From NCBI RefSeq assembly GCF_013140855.1, contig NZ_JABBPG010000011.1, positions 100,889 to 164,888 on the forward strand: 64,000 nt of DNA. The letters run 5' to 3'. The position numbers and the translations under genes were made by a program. Shown in pieces: positions 34,614-43,114 of this stretch. How positions within the stretch are numbered: position 1 is the stretch's first letter; each line of letters starts with the position of its first letter. Under the pieces are notes generated by a model. The model ran no database searches and was not told the DNA's origin. It was given only the letters and a program-made list of their open reading frames with translations. This DNA comes from Pseudoalteromonas caenipelagi (lineage in GTDB: Bacteria; Pseudomonadota; Gammaproteobacteria; Enterobacterales; Alteromonadaceae).

Positions 34614-37292
34614 ATGCAAAGTGAAATCAATAATAAGTTATTAATTATTGCAGTAGTACTGGTGGCTGCCATAATCGGTGCTTTCCAGTTATCGGGGGTA
34701 GTGATAAGTGCTGAGAATGGCTTAGTGATCGGTTTCCCCGTCATTGTTACGCTTGGTACCATATTGTACCTAAAGCAATTTCTTGACGGTTTAACTCGTA
34801 AGCTTGTCTGCCTGAATGCAGCTATCCCTTATCTTCGCTTGACTGACAAAGATATGATTTCTAGGTTAGACCTCAGTGCGTTACCAGAGTTAGCGCGAGT
34901 GGCATATGTAGAAGAGAACAGGAATGAGGGGGAAGATAAAAATCATATTGAAAGCTTACTGAATGCACTTCACACCTGCCAGGCTAACATCATGATGGCT
35001 GATTCTAACTTAAATATTACATATCTAAACGAATCAGTTAAAAAAATGCTCAAAACCAACGAAACTCGTTTGAGGGAAAGCCTTCCTAATTTTAATGTTG
35101 ATACTTTGATAGGTACCAATATTGACGAATTTCATCAAAACCCTGCACATCAAAGAGGCTTGTTGGCAACACTAAATCGAGTGTATACCACGCAAATTAA
35201 TGTGGCCGGTTTGACTTTTGATCTGATAGCTACACCTGTGTTTAATTCTGATAATGAACGTACAGCGACTTTGGTTGAATGGAAAGATGTCACTGAAAAA
35301 CTCGCTTTTGAACAAGAGCAAGCTGCGCTGGCCGCAAACAACGCTAGAATAACAAGCGCACTTGATGTGTGTCAGGCCAATGTCATGTTGGCTGATGAAG
35401 ATTGTAATATTGTGTATGCAAATCACTCCGTGCTCGAAATGTTAAGTGAAAATCAAGCGCAGCTTCGCCAAGCATTGCCTAACTTTGATGCTAAGAAACT
35501 GATCGGTGAGTGCATTGATGTTTTCCATGTTAACCCAAGCCATCAACGCAAATTGCTTGATGGACTAACAGATACTTATAAAACGGATATTAAAGTAGCG
35601 GGGTTCACATTTGGCTTGATTGCAACCCCGGTGTTCGATGATCAAGATAATCGCTTAGGCACCGTGGTTGAATGGGATGATAAAACAGAACGTTTGGAGC
35701 AGGAGCGTAAAGAGCGAGAAGCCGCTTATGAAAACTTACGCGTGAAGCGTGCGCTTGATAATGTTGCTACCAATACCATGATTGCAAACCATGAGCATAA
35801 TATTGTTTATATGAACGATGCCGTGCAACAGATGATGCGAAATGCTGAAAGTGACTTGCGCAAAGATTTGCCTCAGTTTGATGCAAGCGCCTTAATTGGC
35901 TCAAATATAGATGTCTTCCATAAAAACCCAGCTCACCAAAGAGGCTTATTAGCGAAGCTAACAAATACATACAGCACTGAAATTGTCGTTGGTGGTCGTA
36001 CCTTCGGCCTAATCGCAAATCCGATACTCAATGATGAGGGAGAGAGAATTGGCACTGTTGTTGAGTGGAATGATAGAACAAATGAAGTTGCCATTGAAAA
36101 AGAGCTGAATGATTTAATTGCCTCAGCTGGTGGTGGTAATTTAAGTGCTCGCTTGAGCGAACAAGGTAAGGACGGATTCTACTTGCGATTGGCGAAGGGA
36201 CTTAATGAATTAGTCAGTATGGTTGACGATGCGGTATCCGATACTGCTCAGATGCTTGATGCTTTAGCGAATGGTAATTTAACCCAGCGTATTACAGGTG
36301 AATATGAAGGGGCGTTTGATAAATTAAAACGAGATGCCAATAGCACTGCAGATAAGCTCACCGAAGTGATCAATAAGATCAGCGCATCTGCTGGGTTAGT
36401 TGCCAGCGGTGCTGAAGAAATTTCCCAAGGCAATGCAGATTTGAGTCAGCGAACTGAAGAGCAAGCTTCGTCACTTGAAGAAACCGCATCAAGTATGGAG
36501 CAAATGACCAGTACTGTTAAACAGAATGCCGATAATGCAAAAGTAGCAAATGGCTTGGCGGAAGAAACATGTGATAAGGCAATTCTTGGTGGAGAAGTGG
36601 TAAGCCGTGCTGTTGAAAGTATGTCTGCTATCAATGAATCGAGTAAGAAGATTGCAGATATTATTGGTGTTATTGATGAGATTGCCTTTCAAACTAACTT
36701 ATTAGCGCTAAATGCGGCGGTAGAAGCTGCGAGAGCGGGAGAGCAAGGTCGTGGTTTTGCGGTTGTTGCCGGAGAGGTAAGAAACCTTGCGCAACGTTCA
36801 GCTGGCGCAGCGAAAGAGATCAAGGATTTAATTAGAGACAGTGTTGGCAAAGTAGAAGATGGCACATTACTGGTTAATGAATCTGGTTCGACGTTAAAGG
36901 ATATTGTTGCATCAGTAAAACGTGTGACAGAAATGATATCTGACATAGCAGAAGCGTCTGTTGAGCAAAGCTCAGGTATTGAACAGGTGAACAAAGCGGT
37001 TGCGCAAATGGACGAAATGACTCAACAAAATGCTGCACTTGTGGAACAAGCATCAGCTGCCGGAGAGTCTATGGCTGAGCAAGCAAATGACATGCGTAAA
37101 TTGTTGCATTTCTTCATCGTTGATGAAGGTAGTGAGCAAACGATGTTGTCACCTCAGATGTCTAAAAATGGTGCCTATTCTAGTCCTGAATTAGCTAAAG
37201 CTAAAACTACACAAATGAATAAACTAGAGTCAAAGCCCGCGTCTATTGGTAACAAATTTTCTGATAGTTCCGAAGAGTGGGAAGAGTTCTAA
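34614..37292 (+). CDS. Triple-PAS methyl-accepting chemotaxis protein with CheR-docking tail
   Basis: 892 aa: two hydrophobic segments at about 8-30 and 36-55, three PAS units (118-248, 249-379, 380 to about 500) of identical length, HAMP-like region (about 500-600), then the signalling coiled coil with tip IDEIAFQTNLLALNAAVEAA. The two N-terminal helices leave almost nothing periplasmic, so sensing is cytoplasmic via the PAS domains. The last five residues EWEEF fit the xWxxF pentapeptide that tethers CheR. ATG 34614 has AGGTGA upstream; an upstream TTG is not preferred. The ligand or cofactor of the PAS domains is unknown. Confidence 0.92.
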   Translation: MQSEINNKLLIIAVVLVAAIIGAFQLSGVVISAENGLVIGFPVIVTLGTILYLKQFLDGLTRKLVCLNAAIPYLRLTDKDMISRLDLSALPELARVAYVEENRNEGEDKNHIESLLNALHTCQANIMMADSNLNITYLNESVKKMLKTNETRLRESLPNFNVDTLIGTNIDEFHQNPAHQRGLLATLNRVYTTQINVAGLTFDLIATPVFNSDNERTATLVEWKDVTEKLAFEQEQAALAANNARITSALDVCQANVMLADEDCNIVYANHSVLEMLSENQAQLRQALPNFDAKKLIGECIDVFHVNPSHQRKLLDGLTDTYKTDIKVAGFTFGLIATPVFDDQDNRLGTVVEWDDKTERLEQERKEREAAYENLRVKRALDNVATNTMIANHEHNIVYMNDAVQQMMRNAESDLRKDLPQFDASALIGSNIDVFHKNPAHQRGLLAKLTNTYSTEIVVGGRTFGLIANPILNDEGERIGTVVEWNDRTNEVAIEKELNDLIASAGGGNLSARLSEQGKDGFYLRLAKGLNELVSMVDDAVSDTAQMLDALANGNLTQRITGEYEGAFDKLKRDANSTADKLTEVINKISASAGLVASGAEEISQGNADLSQRTEEQASSLEETASSMEQMTSTVKQNADNAKVANGLAEETCDKAILGGEVVSRAVESMSAINESSKKIADIIGVIDEIAFQTNLLALNAAVEAARAGEQGRGFAVVAGEVRNLAQRSAGAAKEIKDLIRDSVGKVEDGTLLVNESGSTLKDIVASVKRVTEMISDIAEASVEQSSGIEQVNKAVAQMDEMTQQNAALVEQASAAGESMAEQANDMRKLLHFFIVDEGSEQTMLSPQMSKNGAYSSPELAKAKTTQMNKLESKPASIGNKFSDSSEEWEEF
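34965..36143 (+). repeat. Three tandem 393-bp PAS-coding units
   Basis: Units begin at 34965, 35358 and 35751; each is exactly 131 codons with no length change. Shared positions include PNF/PQF, LIG, IDxFHxNPxHQRxLL, the xTY/VYxT stretch and TFxLIAxP. Units 1 and 2 share CQAN at the start, lost in unit 3. The protein repeat is clear while the DNA has diverged, so the duplication is old and not a recent expansion. Confidence 0.92.
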
Positions 37293-37303
37293 CCCTTTTA
37301 GTT

Positions 37304-37320
37304 GGCGGCTTTTAGCCGCC
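37304..37320 (+). other. GC-rich hairpin between the MCP gene and cheR
   Basis: GGCGGC (37304-37309) and GCCGCC (37315-37320) form a compact 6-bp stem with a TTTTA loop, 11 bp after the MCP stop and upstream of the cheR ribosome-binding site. No T tract follows. It may set relative expression of the two halves of the operon. Confidence 0.5.
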
Positions 37321-37347
37321 CCTTAATAGACACTTTAAGGGAATGGT

Positions 37348-38169
37348 ATGAGAGAGTTCCTGTTTACTGACGATGATTTTACACAGCTATCAGAGCGTGT
37401 TTATCAGGCTTGCGGAATTGTATTAGGGCCCCACAAAAAAGAAATGGTCTATTCTCGTATTGCGCGCCGAATTAGAGCGAATCAACTGACGTCTTTTAAG
37501 CAGTATATAGAGCTTATTGATGATGATTCAGCGGGTGAATTTAGCAGCTTTATCAATGCAATAACCACAAACTTAACGTCTTTTTTTAGAGAAAAACATC
37601 ATTTTGAGTATTTGTCTAATGTGCTTATAGGTCAGCTGATACAAAAAAATGCACATTCGAAAAGGATACGCATTTGGTCAGCTGGGTGCTCCACAGGGGA
37701 AGAACCCTATAGTATAGCAATGACGATTCAAGACCGCTTTCCTAGAGGGTGGGATGTTAAAATTCTTGCCACAGATTTAGACTCAAGTGTACTTGCTAAG
37801 GCCCAAGAGGGTGTATACAGTGCCCGCAACATAACCGGCTTAGAGCAGCAGGGGTTAAAGAAATGGTTTTTAAAAAGTGCAAGTGGTGAGTCGTATAAAG
37901 TAAAGCCCGCACTTCAATCTATGATCTCATTTAAGCGCCTTAATTTGCTTGAAAACTGGCCCATGAAAGGCCCGTTTGACCTAATATTCTGTCGAAATGT
38001 GCTTATTTACTTTGATAAAGACACAAAAGATAAACTGTTTTTAGGGTATCACAGAATATTAGCTCCAGGCGGTCACTTATTTATTGGCCACTCAGAGACG
38101 ATGGGTAAAGAGCACACTGAATTTAAAAACTTAGGAAAAACAATGTATCAAAAGGTGTCTTATGAATAG
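37348..38169 (+). CDS. cheR: Chemotaxis protein methyltransferase CheR
   Basis: Methylates receptor glutamates with SAM. 273 aa with an N-terminal helical domain and a SAM-binding fold: RIRIWSAGCSTGEEPYSIAM is motif I, ILATDLDSSVLAKA follows, and FDLIFCRNVLIYFDKDT is the characteristic CheR stretch. AAGGGA precedes the ATG. It should dock on the EWEEF tail of the receptor encoded just upstream. Its last 8 bases overlap cheD. Confidence 0.96.
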   Translation: MREFLFTDDDFTQLSERVYQACGIVLGPHKKEMVYSRIARRIRANQLTSFKQYIELIDDDSAGEFSSFINAITTNLTSFFREKHHFEYLSNVLIGQLIQKNAHSKRIRIWSAGCSTGEEPYSIAMTIQDRFPRGWDVKILATDLDSSVLAKAQEGVYSARNITGLEQQGLKKWFLKSASGESYKVKPALQSMISFKRLNLLENWPMKGPFDLIFCRNVLIYFDKDTKDKLFLGYHRILAPGGHLFIGHSETMGKEHTEFKNLGKTMYQKVSYE

Positions 38170-38779
38170 GGAGTTGGCACCTGTCATCGCAGGATTTGAA
38201 CATGTAAAGCGATTTTGGGATTCTGGTCGCTCAGCGGTGATAGCTAAAGTTTTACCTGGTGAGTTTTACGTGTCTAAAAATGACGAATATATTTCGACTG
38301 TTTTAGGCTCGTGCATAGCGGCGTGTATTTATGATGAGGTTCGGGGGATTGGAGGGATGAACCATTTTATGCTACCCGGTGCAAAAGACATCAAAGATGT
38401 TCATGCCGATGATCTGAATTGCCGTTATGGAAATTGGGCAATGGAATATCTAATAAATGAGGTGATAAAAAATGGAGCTGCGCGAGCAAACTTAAAAATT
38501 AAGCTATTCGGTGGAGGCAAGATTATACGTAGTATGACGGATATTGGCGTTGGAAACATCCGATTTGCCAATGCGTACGTGCAAGAAGAAGGTTTGAATT
38601 TAGTTTCTCATGATGTGGGGGGACCTTGGCCCAGAAAGGTGATGTTTCATCCACAAACAGGTAAAGCGCAAGTAAAAAAACTTAGAGAAATGCATAATGA
38701 TACTATCGAGAAACGTGAAGTGCGTTATTTACACGATATTGAGGCTCAAGATGCTAAAACTGATATTGAGTTGTTTTAG
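38162..38779 (+). CDS. cheD: Chemoreceptor glutamine deamidase CheD
   Basis: 205 aa. CheD deamidates receptor glutamines, making them methylatable. Catalytic Cys51 (STVLGSCIAAC) and His68 (GGMNHFMLPG) are present, and KIKLFGGGKI matches the conserved substrate region. Overlaps cheR by 8 bp and is 8 bp from cheB, so the three receptor-modifying enzymes are coupled. No cheC partner is in the window. Confidence 0.95.
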   Translation: MNRELAPVIAGFEHVKRFWDSGRSAVIAKVLPGEFYVSKNDEYISTVLGSCIAACIYDEVRGIGGMNHFMLPGAKDIKDVHADDLNCRYGNWAMEYLINEVIKNGAARANLKIKLFGGGKIIRSMTDIGVGNIRFANAYVQEEGLNLVSHDVGGPWPRKVMFHPQTGKAQVKKLREMHNDTIEKREVRYLHDIEAQDAKTDIELF

Positions 38780-38787
38780 GGGTGAGC

Positions 38788-39816
38788 ATGATCAAAGTAT
38801 TAATCGTTGATGATTCTCCACTGATAAGGGGGCTGCTTACTGAAATATTGAATCAAGCACCTGATATTAAAGTCGTTGGGGCGGCAGCTGATCCATACCA
38901 AGCAAGAGAAATGATAAAGTCTTTAAACCCTGACGTGCTTACGTTAGATATAGAGATGCCTAAAATGGATGGGATTAGCTTTTTACGTAACTTAATGCGG
39001 TTGCGACCGATGCCTGTGGTAATGATATCAACTTTAACTCAACAAGGTTCCCCTGCAACCATTGAAGCGCTAGAAATTGGGGCTGTCGATTTCATCGCTA
39101 AGCCTACCTCAGATGTCACAGGTCAGCTAAAAGGATATACGCAATCTGTACATGAAAAAGTGCGAATTGCAGCTAAAGCACGAATACGCTCATACAAAGT
39201 CCTAACGAGTCAGTCTAGTCCCACTAAAATAAAAAATATAGAGTTTAAAAGTGGCTCTGTTTTAGCTATTGGTGCATCAACCGGTGGGACAGAAGCAATC
39301 AAGGAAGTATTGATAAGACTACCCAGTAACGCTCCACCAGTTGTGGTTACTCAGCATATACCTCCTATTTTTAGTGCGTCATTTGCACTAAGAATGGATC
39401 GGTGTTGTGTCGTCAAGGTAAAAGAAGCTCAGACGGGGGATGAACTTTTATCTGGGCATGTATTTATTGCCCCAGGTGACAAACATCTAATTGTTGTAAA
39501 AAAAGGCACGAAGTTGTTTTGTGAGTTGGCAGACTCCGAGCCTGTAAACAGGCATAAGCCTGCGGTAGATGTATTGTTCGACTCACTGTTGCCGTTGGGT
39601 CGTGCTGTGTATGCTGCTTTGCTCACCGGTATGGGTAGTGATGGTGCTAAAGGGATGTTGCGGTTGCGCCAAGCAGGAGCTTATACGGTTGCTCAGGATG
39701 AGAAAACATCAGTTGTTTGGGGGATGCCACGTGCAGCGATAGAATTACAAGCTGCGTGCGATGTGGCTCCTTTACAAGAGGTGACCAATACCTTATTAAC
39801 TGCATGTAAAAAATAA
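38788..39816 (+). CDS. cheB: Chemotaxis protein-glutamate methylesterase CheB
   Basis: 342 aa: receiver with D54 (TLDIEMPKMDG) joined to a methylesterase domain with triad S164 (GASTGG), H190 (TQHIPP) and D284 (GMGSDG). Removes receptor methyl groups when phosphorylated by CheA. ATG 38788 has AGGGG 5 nt upstream; an in-frame GTG at 38782 overlaps that site. Last gene of the operon; it converges on the deacetylase gene with only 5 bp between stops. Confidence 0.96.
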   Translation: MIKVLIVDDSPLIRGLLTEILNQAPDIKVVGAAADPYQAREMIKSLNPDVLTLDIEMPKMDGISFLRNLMRLRPMPVVMISTLTQQGSPATIEALEIGAVDFIAKPTSDVTGQLKGYTQSVHEKVRIAAKARIRSYKVLTSQSSPTKIKNIEFKSGSVLAIGASTGGTEAIKEVLIRLPSNAPPVVVTQHIPPIFSASFALRMDRCCVVKVKEAQTGDELLSGHVFIAPGDKHLIVVKKGTKLFCELADSEPVNRHKPAVDVLFDSLLPLGRAVYAALLTGMGSDGAKGMLRLRQAGAYTVAQDEKTSVVWGMPRAAIELQAACDVAPLQEVTNTLLTACKK

Positions 39817-39821
39817 GAGGG

Positions 39822-40856
39822 CTAAGGGGTAGTCACTACCCAAGGTTGTGAAAACCAGTAAAACTGTTTACTTTTTCCAGTTTTTAACGGTGCAGTACAG
39901 TTATAGCGAGAGCGCCCTGTAGGAAGCTGTTCTTTTGCTCTTATGCTGACTGTGTTTAGCGCAAGCCATTTAGTATTCGCGACACCTTGCCCTGAAACAT
40001 AGCAAGTAAACTGATGTTGAGAAAAATCGACACTTTCAAAATCAATTGTTAGCTCTGGCTGGTGGTTTGTAGTCACTGAGTTCTGATAGCTGAGCTTTTT
40101 TATTGCAAATGGATGAGCGTGAAGCTTTACACTCAGTGTAGACAGTGCGGCGTAAACTCCTGAAGCGGGAAAGCGGGGCACACGTGTAAAGTCTGTATGT
40201 TTACCTACCGCACCAGAATGTTGACCAATGCCGATGAAGCCTAAAGAACGAACAAGTTGTTGCAGTTCAGTACTAAATTCGCCATAAGGATAGGCTAACA
40301 ATTTGGTGTTGTGACCGATTTCTGAGGCAATTCGTCCTTCTGACCAAGTGATATCTTGTGCGACTCTTTTATGCCACTGCTCCTTAGTTTCATTGTCCAA
40401 GTGCAAATGCAGGTAATCATGTTTCGCACTGTGGTTTGCGATGAGCGCGCCTTTATTAGCTAAGCGTCTTAGCTGTTCCCAGCTCATCAGATAATGCTGC
40501 TTCTCATCAATGAGTTTCGGGTTAACAAATATAGTGTAAGGAAATCCAAACATCTCTAGTATCGGCGCAGCTTGTTCTATGTTGTTGTCATAGCCATCAT
40601 CAAAAGTGATGGCGACGCTTTTAGGAGGCAGAGTTTGACCCGCTTGCAATGCTTGTAGCATTTTGTCCAGAGCCATGACATTAAAGTTGCCTTCCTTTAA
40701 ATAACTCATATGCTCAGTAAACTGCTGTGAACTAATCGAAGTGACAGGAGGCAACTTTTCGCTGACATGATGATATTGTAGTATCACGGCTGCATCCGCA
40801 AATGTTACCTTTAATAAAAAGAACAGAGTGAATAAATGAAGCAGTTTTTTAGCCAT
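39822..40856 (-). CDS. Secreted polysaccharide deacetylase (NodB/CE4 family)
   Basis: 344 aa with a signal peptide (about 1-22). The CE4 catalytic motifs are visible: motif 1 TFDDGYDN with D86/D87, and motif 2 HSAKH with metal ligands H142 and H146. RxxP-like region VPRFPASG follows. A C-terminal beta-rich stretch of about 100 residues is unassigned. Likely removes acetyl groups from an envelope or exo-polysaccharide; substrate unknown. ATG 40856 precedes a standard signal peptide; GTG 40871 is an alternative. Its 5' end overlaps the divergent MATE gene. Confidence 0.85.
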   Translation of the reverse strand: MAKKLLHLFTLFFLLKVTFADAAVILQYHHVSEKLPPVTSISSQQFTEHMSYLKEGNFNVMALDKMLQALQAGQTLPPKSVAITFDDGYDNNIEQAAPILEMFGFPYTIFVNPKLIDEKQHYLMSWEQLRRLANKGALIANHSAKHDYLHLHLDNETKEQWHKRVAQDITWSEGRIASEIGHNTKLLAYPYGEFSTELQQLVRSLGFIGIGQHSGAVGKHTDFTRVPRFPASGVYAALSTLSVKLHAHPFAIKKLSYQNSVTTNHQPELTIDFESVDFSQHQFTCYVSGQGVANTKWLALNTVSIRAKEQLPTGRSRYNCTAPLKTGKSKQFYWFSQPWVVTTP

Positions 40857-42167
40857 TATAAATCTTACCACCTGAGTCTATTGTTATTGGCTGGACCCAT
40901 GATCTTATCAAATATCTCAGTGCCACTACTAGGGTTGGTTGATACAGCGGTTATTGGACATATGTCTTCGGCACACTATTTAGCAGGTATTGCGCTTGGT
41001 GCGAGCAGTATTTCAGTGTTATTTTGGCTTGCGAGCTTTTTAAGGATGAGTACAACGGGTGTAATCGCCCAGGCCTTTGGCAGTAAGGACAGTAAGAAGC
41101 TGACTTTTCTGTTGCAAAGCAGCCTCGTTTTAGCGCTTGGCTTTTCCCTCATAATTATACTAATACAACCAATTTTACTCAGCGCGATAGAGTATTTGTC
41201 TGGCGCTAAAGCGCAAGTCGTTGCACAAGCTCACTTATATTTCTCGGTACGAATTTATAGTGCTCCAGCCGCGGTGTGTAACCTTGTCTTACTTGGTTTT
41301 ATGTTAGGAATGCATTACGGGAAAGGGCCTTTCTACCTAGTTTTGGTCACAAACCTGATAAACATTGTATTAGATATTTGGTTTGTTGTAGGACTAGAGT
41401 GGGGAGTAACAGGCGCGGCTTGGGCATCGTTGATAGCTGACTATTGTGCTTTGGCGTTTGCTTTGTATATGGTAAAGAGGCTGTTTATAGTCAATCAAAT
41501 TACTTGGGTATGGCATGCGCCTAAGAGCACTGAAATATCCAAATTACTCACCTTGAATCGAGACATTTTTTTGCGTTCATTGTTACTGCAGTTGTGCTTT
41601 AGTTTTATGACTTTTTATGGGGCACGACTGGGTGAACTTACTTTGGCGGCCAACGCTGTACTACTTAACTTTTTGATGCTTGTTAGTTTTGCTCTGGATG
41701 GGATTGCTTATGCTGCAGAAGCAAAAGTGGGTCATGCTAAGGGGCAGCAAGATAAAAGAAAAGTGCAACTTTGGGTGAACCTTAGTCTATTTTGGGGAGG
41801 CGCATTTGCTTTATTATATACTTTGATTTTTGCAGCTTTTGGTAATGAAATTATTACGTTACTGACCGATATCCCTGAAGTTATCTCACATGCTCAAAGT
41901 TATTTACCTTGGCTTATCGCATTACCGATTATCGCGATGGGGTGCTTTTTATTTGACGGGGTTTTTGTCGGATTAACGCGTGCTAAAGAAATGCGTAATA
42001 GTATGTTGTTATCAACCACTTTTGGGTTCTTTTTACCCTTGCTACTGGCAACAGCATGGCAAAACCATGGGTTATGGTTTGCGATGACCTGTTTTATGGC
42101 ACTCAGGGGTATTAGTTTATTCTATCGTTATCGTCAGCTTTGTCGTCAGGGGACATTGTTACAATGA
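40836..42167 (+). CDS. MATE-family efflux transporter, DinF subgroup
   Basis: 443 aa with about 12 membrane helices. The N-terminal half carries the DinF-like stretch PMILSNISVPLLGLVDTAVI, and the C-terminal half TRAKEMRNSMLLSTTFGF. Cation-coupled drug or metabolite exporter; substrate unknown. GAGTGA lies before the ATG. No LexA site is seen, so DNA-damage control as in E. coli dinF is not supported. The first 21 bp overlap the divergent deacetylase gene and the last 56 bp overlap the small membrane gene on the minus strand. Confidence 0.9.
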   Translation: MKQFFSHYKSYHLSLLLLAGPMILSNISVPLLGLVDTAVIGHMSSAHYLAGIALGASSISVLFWLASFLRMSTTGVIAQAFGSKDSKKLTFLLQSSLVLALGFSLIIILIQPILLSAIEYLSGAKAQVVAQAHLYFSVRIYSAPAAVCNLVLLGFMLGMHYGKGPFYLVLVTNLINIVLDIWFVVGLEWGVTGAAWASLIADYCALAFALYMVKRLFIVNQITWVWHAPKSTEISKLLTLNRDIFLRSLLLQLCFSFMTFYGARLGELTLAANAVLLNFLMLVSFALDGIAYAAEAKVGHAKGQQDKRKVQLWVNLSLFWGGAFALLYTLIFAAFGNEIITLLTDIPEVISHAQSYLPWLIALPIIAMGCFLFDGVFVGLTRAKEMRNSMLLSTTFGFFLPLLLATAWQNHGLWFAMTCFMALRGISLFYRYRQLCRQGTLLQ

Positions 42168-42387
42168 TTTGCGCGAAGCGGTTGGCAAAGATCCCTATAT
42201 AGCCCCATAGAGCAAAAAACACGGCTGGTACAAGTAAGACTAGCCCGAACAGTTGTGCCATAGGGTGCTGATAATAGCCATAGCCAATGGCACTGACTGC
42301 TGCGATGAAAAGCCCCAAACCAATCAAAAATCGTTTGAGGCTTAATTTAGGCTGTTGACCTAATCTATAAATAAGCTGTTTTAGCAT
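42112..42387 (-). CDS. Small two-helix membrane protein downstream of nfuA
   Basis: 91 aa with helices at about 20-42 and 46-68 and a polar, acidic tail (MSPDDKADDNDRIN). Its ATG is 3 nt after the nfuA stop, so it is probably translated by coupling. The C-terminal 18 codons overlap the 3' end of the MATE gene on the other strand. No family recognised. Confidence 0.6.
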   Translation of the reverse strand: MLKQLIYRLGQQPKLSLKRFLIGLGLFIAAVSAIGYGYYQHPMAQLFGLVLLVPAVFFALWGYIGIFANRFAQIIVTMSPDDKADDNDRIN

Positions 42388-42390
42388 CGC

Positions 42391-42966
42391 TTAGTAATAT
42401 GAATGTTCACCTGATTGGTGTTCTGTAATGTCTTTAACACCAGTGATCTCGTCAAACTTAGCGATCATTTCTTTCTCGATGCCTTCTTTTAGCGTGACAT
42501 CAATCATTGAGCAACCATTACAACCACCACCGAATTGAACAACAGCAATACCGTCAGCTGTAATTTCAACAAGGCTTACTTGGCCACCGTGGTTAGCCAA
42601 CTGAGGGTTAACCTCAGTGGTCAGCATATGCTCTACTTGTTCGTGTAATGATGCATTCTCACTAAGCTTCTTAGCTTTTGCGTTTGGCGCCTTTAGTGTT
42701 AGTTGAGTGCCCATTTTATCTGTTACAAAATCAATCTCTGCTTCTTCTAAAAATGGTGCACTCTCGCTGTCGACTACGGCGTCAAAGCCATTAAACGGTA
42801 AACGAATATCTGTGTCTTCAACAGCATCCGCAGGACAATAAGAGACGCCACATTCGGCTTGTGATGTGCCTGGATTTACAACAAATACGCGAATGTTGGT
42901 ACCAGCAGCTTGATCTGACAGTAGTTTTGCAAAATGCGTTTGGGCTGATTCTGATATTGTGATCAT
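42391..42966 (-). CDS. nfuA: Fe-S cluster carrier/biogenesis protein NfuA
   Basis: 191 aa, the same length as E. coli NfuA. N-terminal degenerate A-type domain (about 1-100) and C-terminal Nfu domain with the cluster-binding pair C149 and C152 in FGGGCNGCSMIDVTL. Carries 4Fe-4S clusters to apoproteins, notably under oxidative stress or iron limitation. Part of the conserved nfuA/comF/bioH neighbourhood although an M14 peptidase gene now lies between. Confidence 0.96.
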   Translation of the reverse strand: MITISESAQTHFAKLLSDQAAGTNIRVFVVNPGTSQAECGVSYCPADAVEDTDIRLPFNGFDAVVDSESAPFLEEAEIDFVTDKMGTQLTLKAPNAKAKKLSENASLHEQVEHMLTTEVNPQLANHGGQVSLVEITADGIAVVQFGGGCNGCSMIDVTLKEGIEKEMIAKFDEITGVKDITEHQSGEHSYY

Positions 42967-43114
42967 AATTCTGACTATACTTGACTAAATTACTCGGATA
43001 AAGCCTATGATACTCCCCTCATCGTATTGTCGCTAGTGTTGAACGTAAAAATTTGGCACGGTGGTTTAGCCCTGCTAGCGTGTCTTCATCATTTATAACG
43101 AGGTTGCCTTTACT

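Noticed and set aside
40836..42167. LexA/SOS control of the DinF-like MATE gene
   Set aside because: No CTGT-N8-ACAG site is visible near the start, and the gene is not next to lexA.
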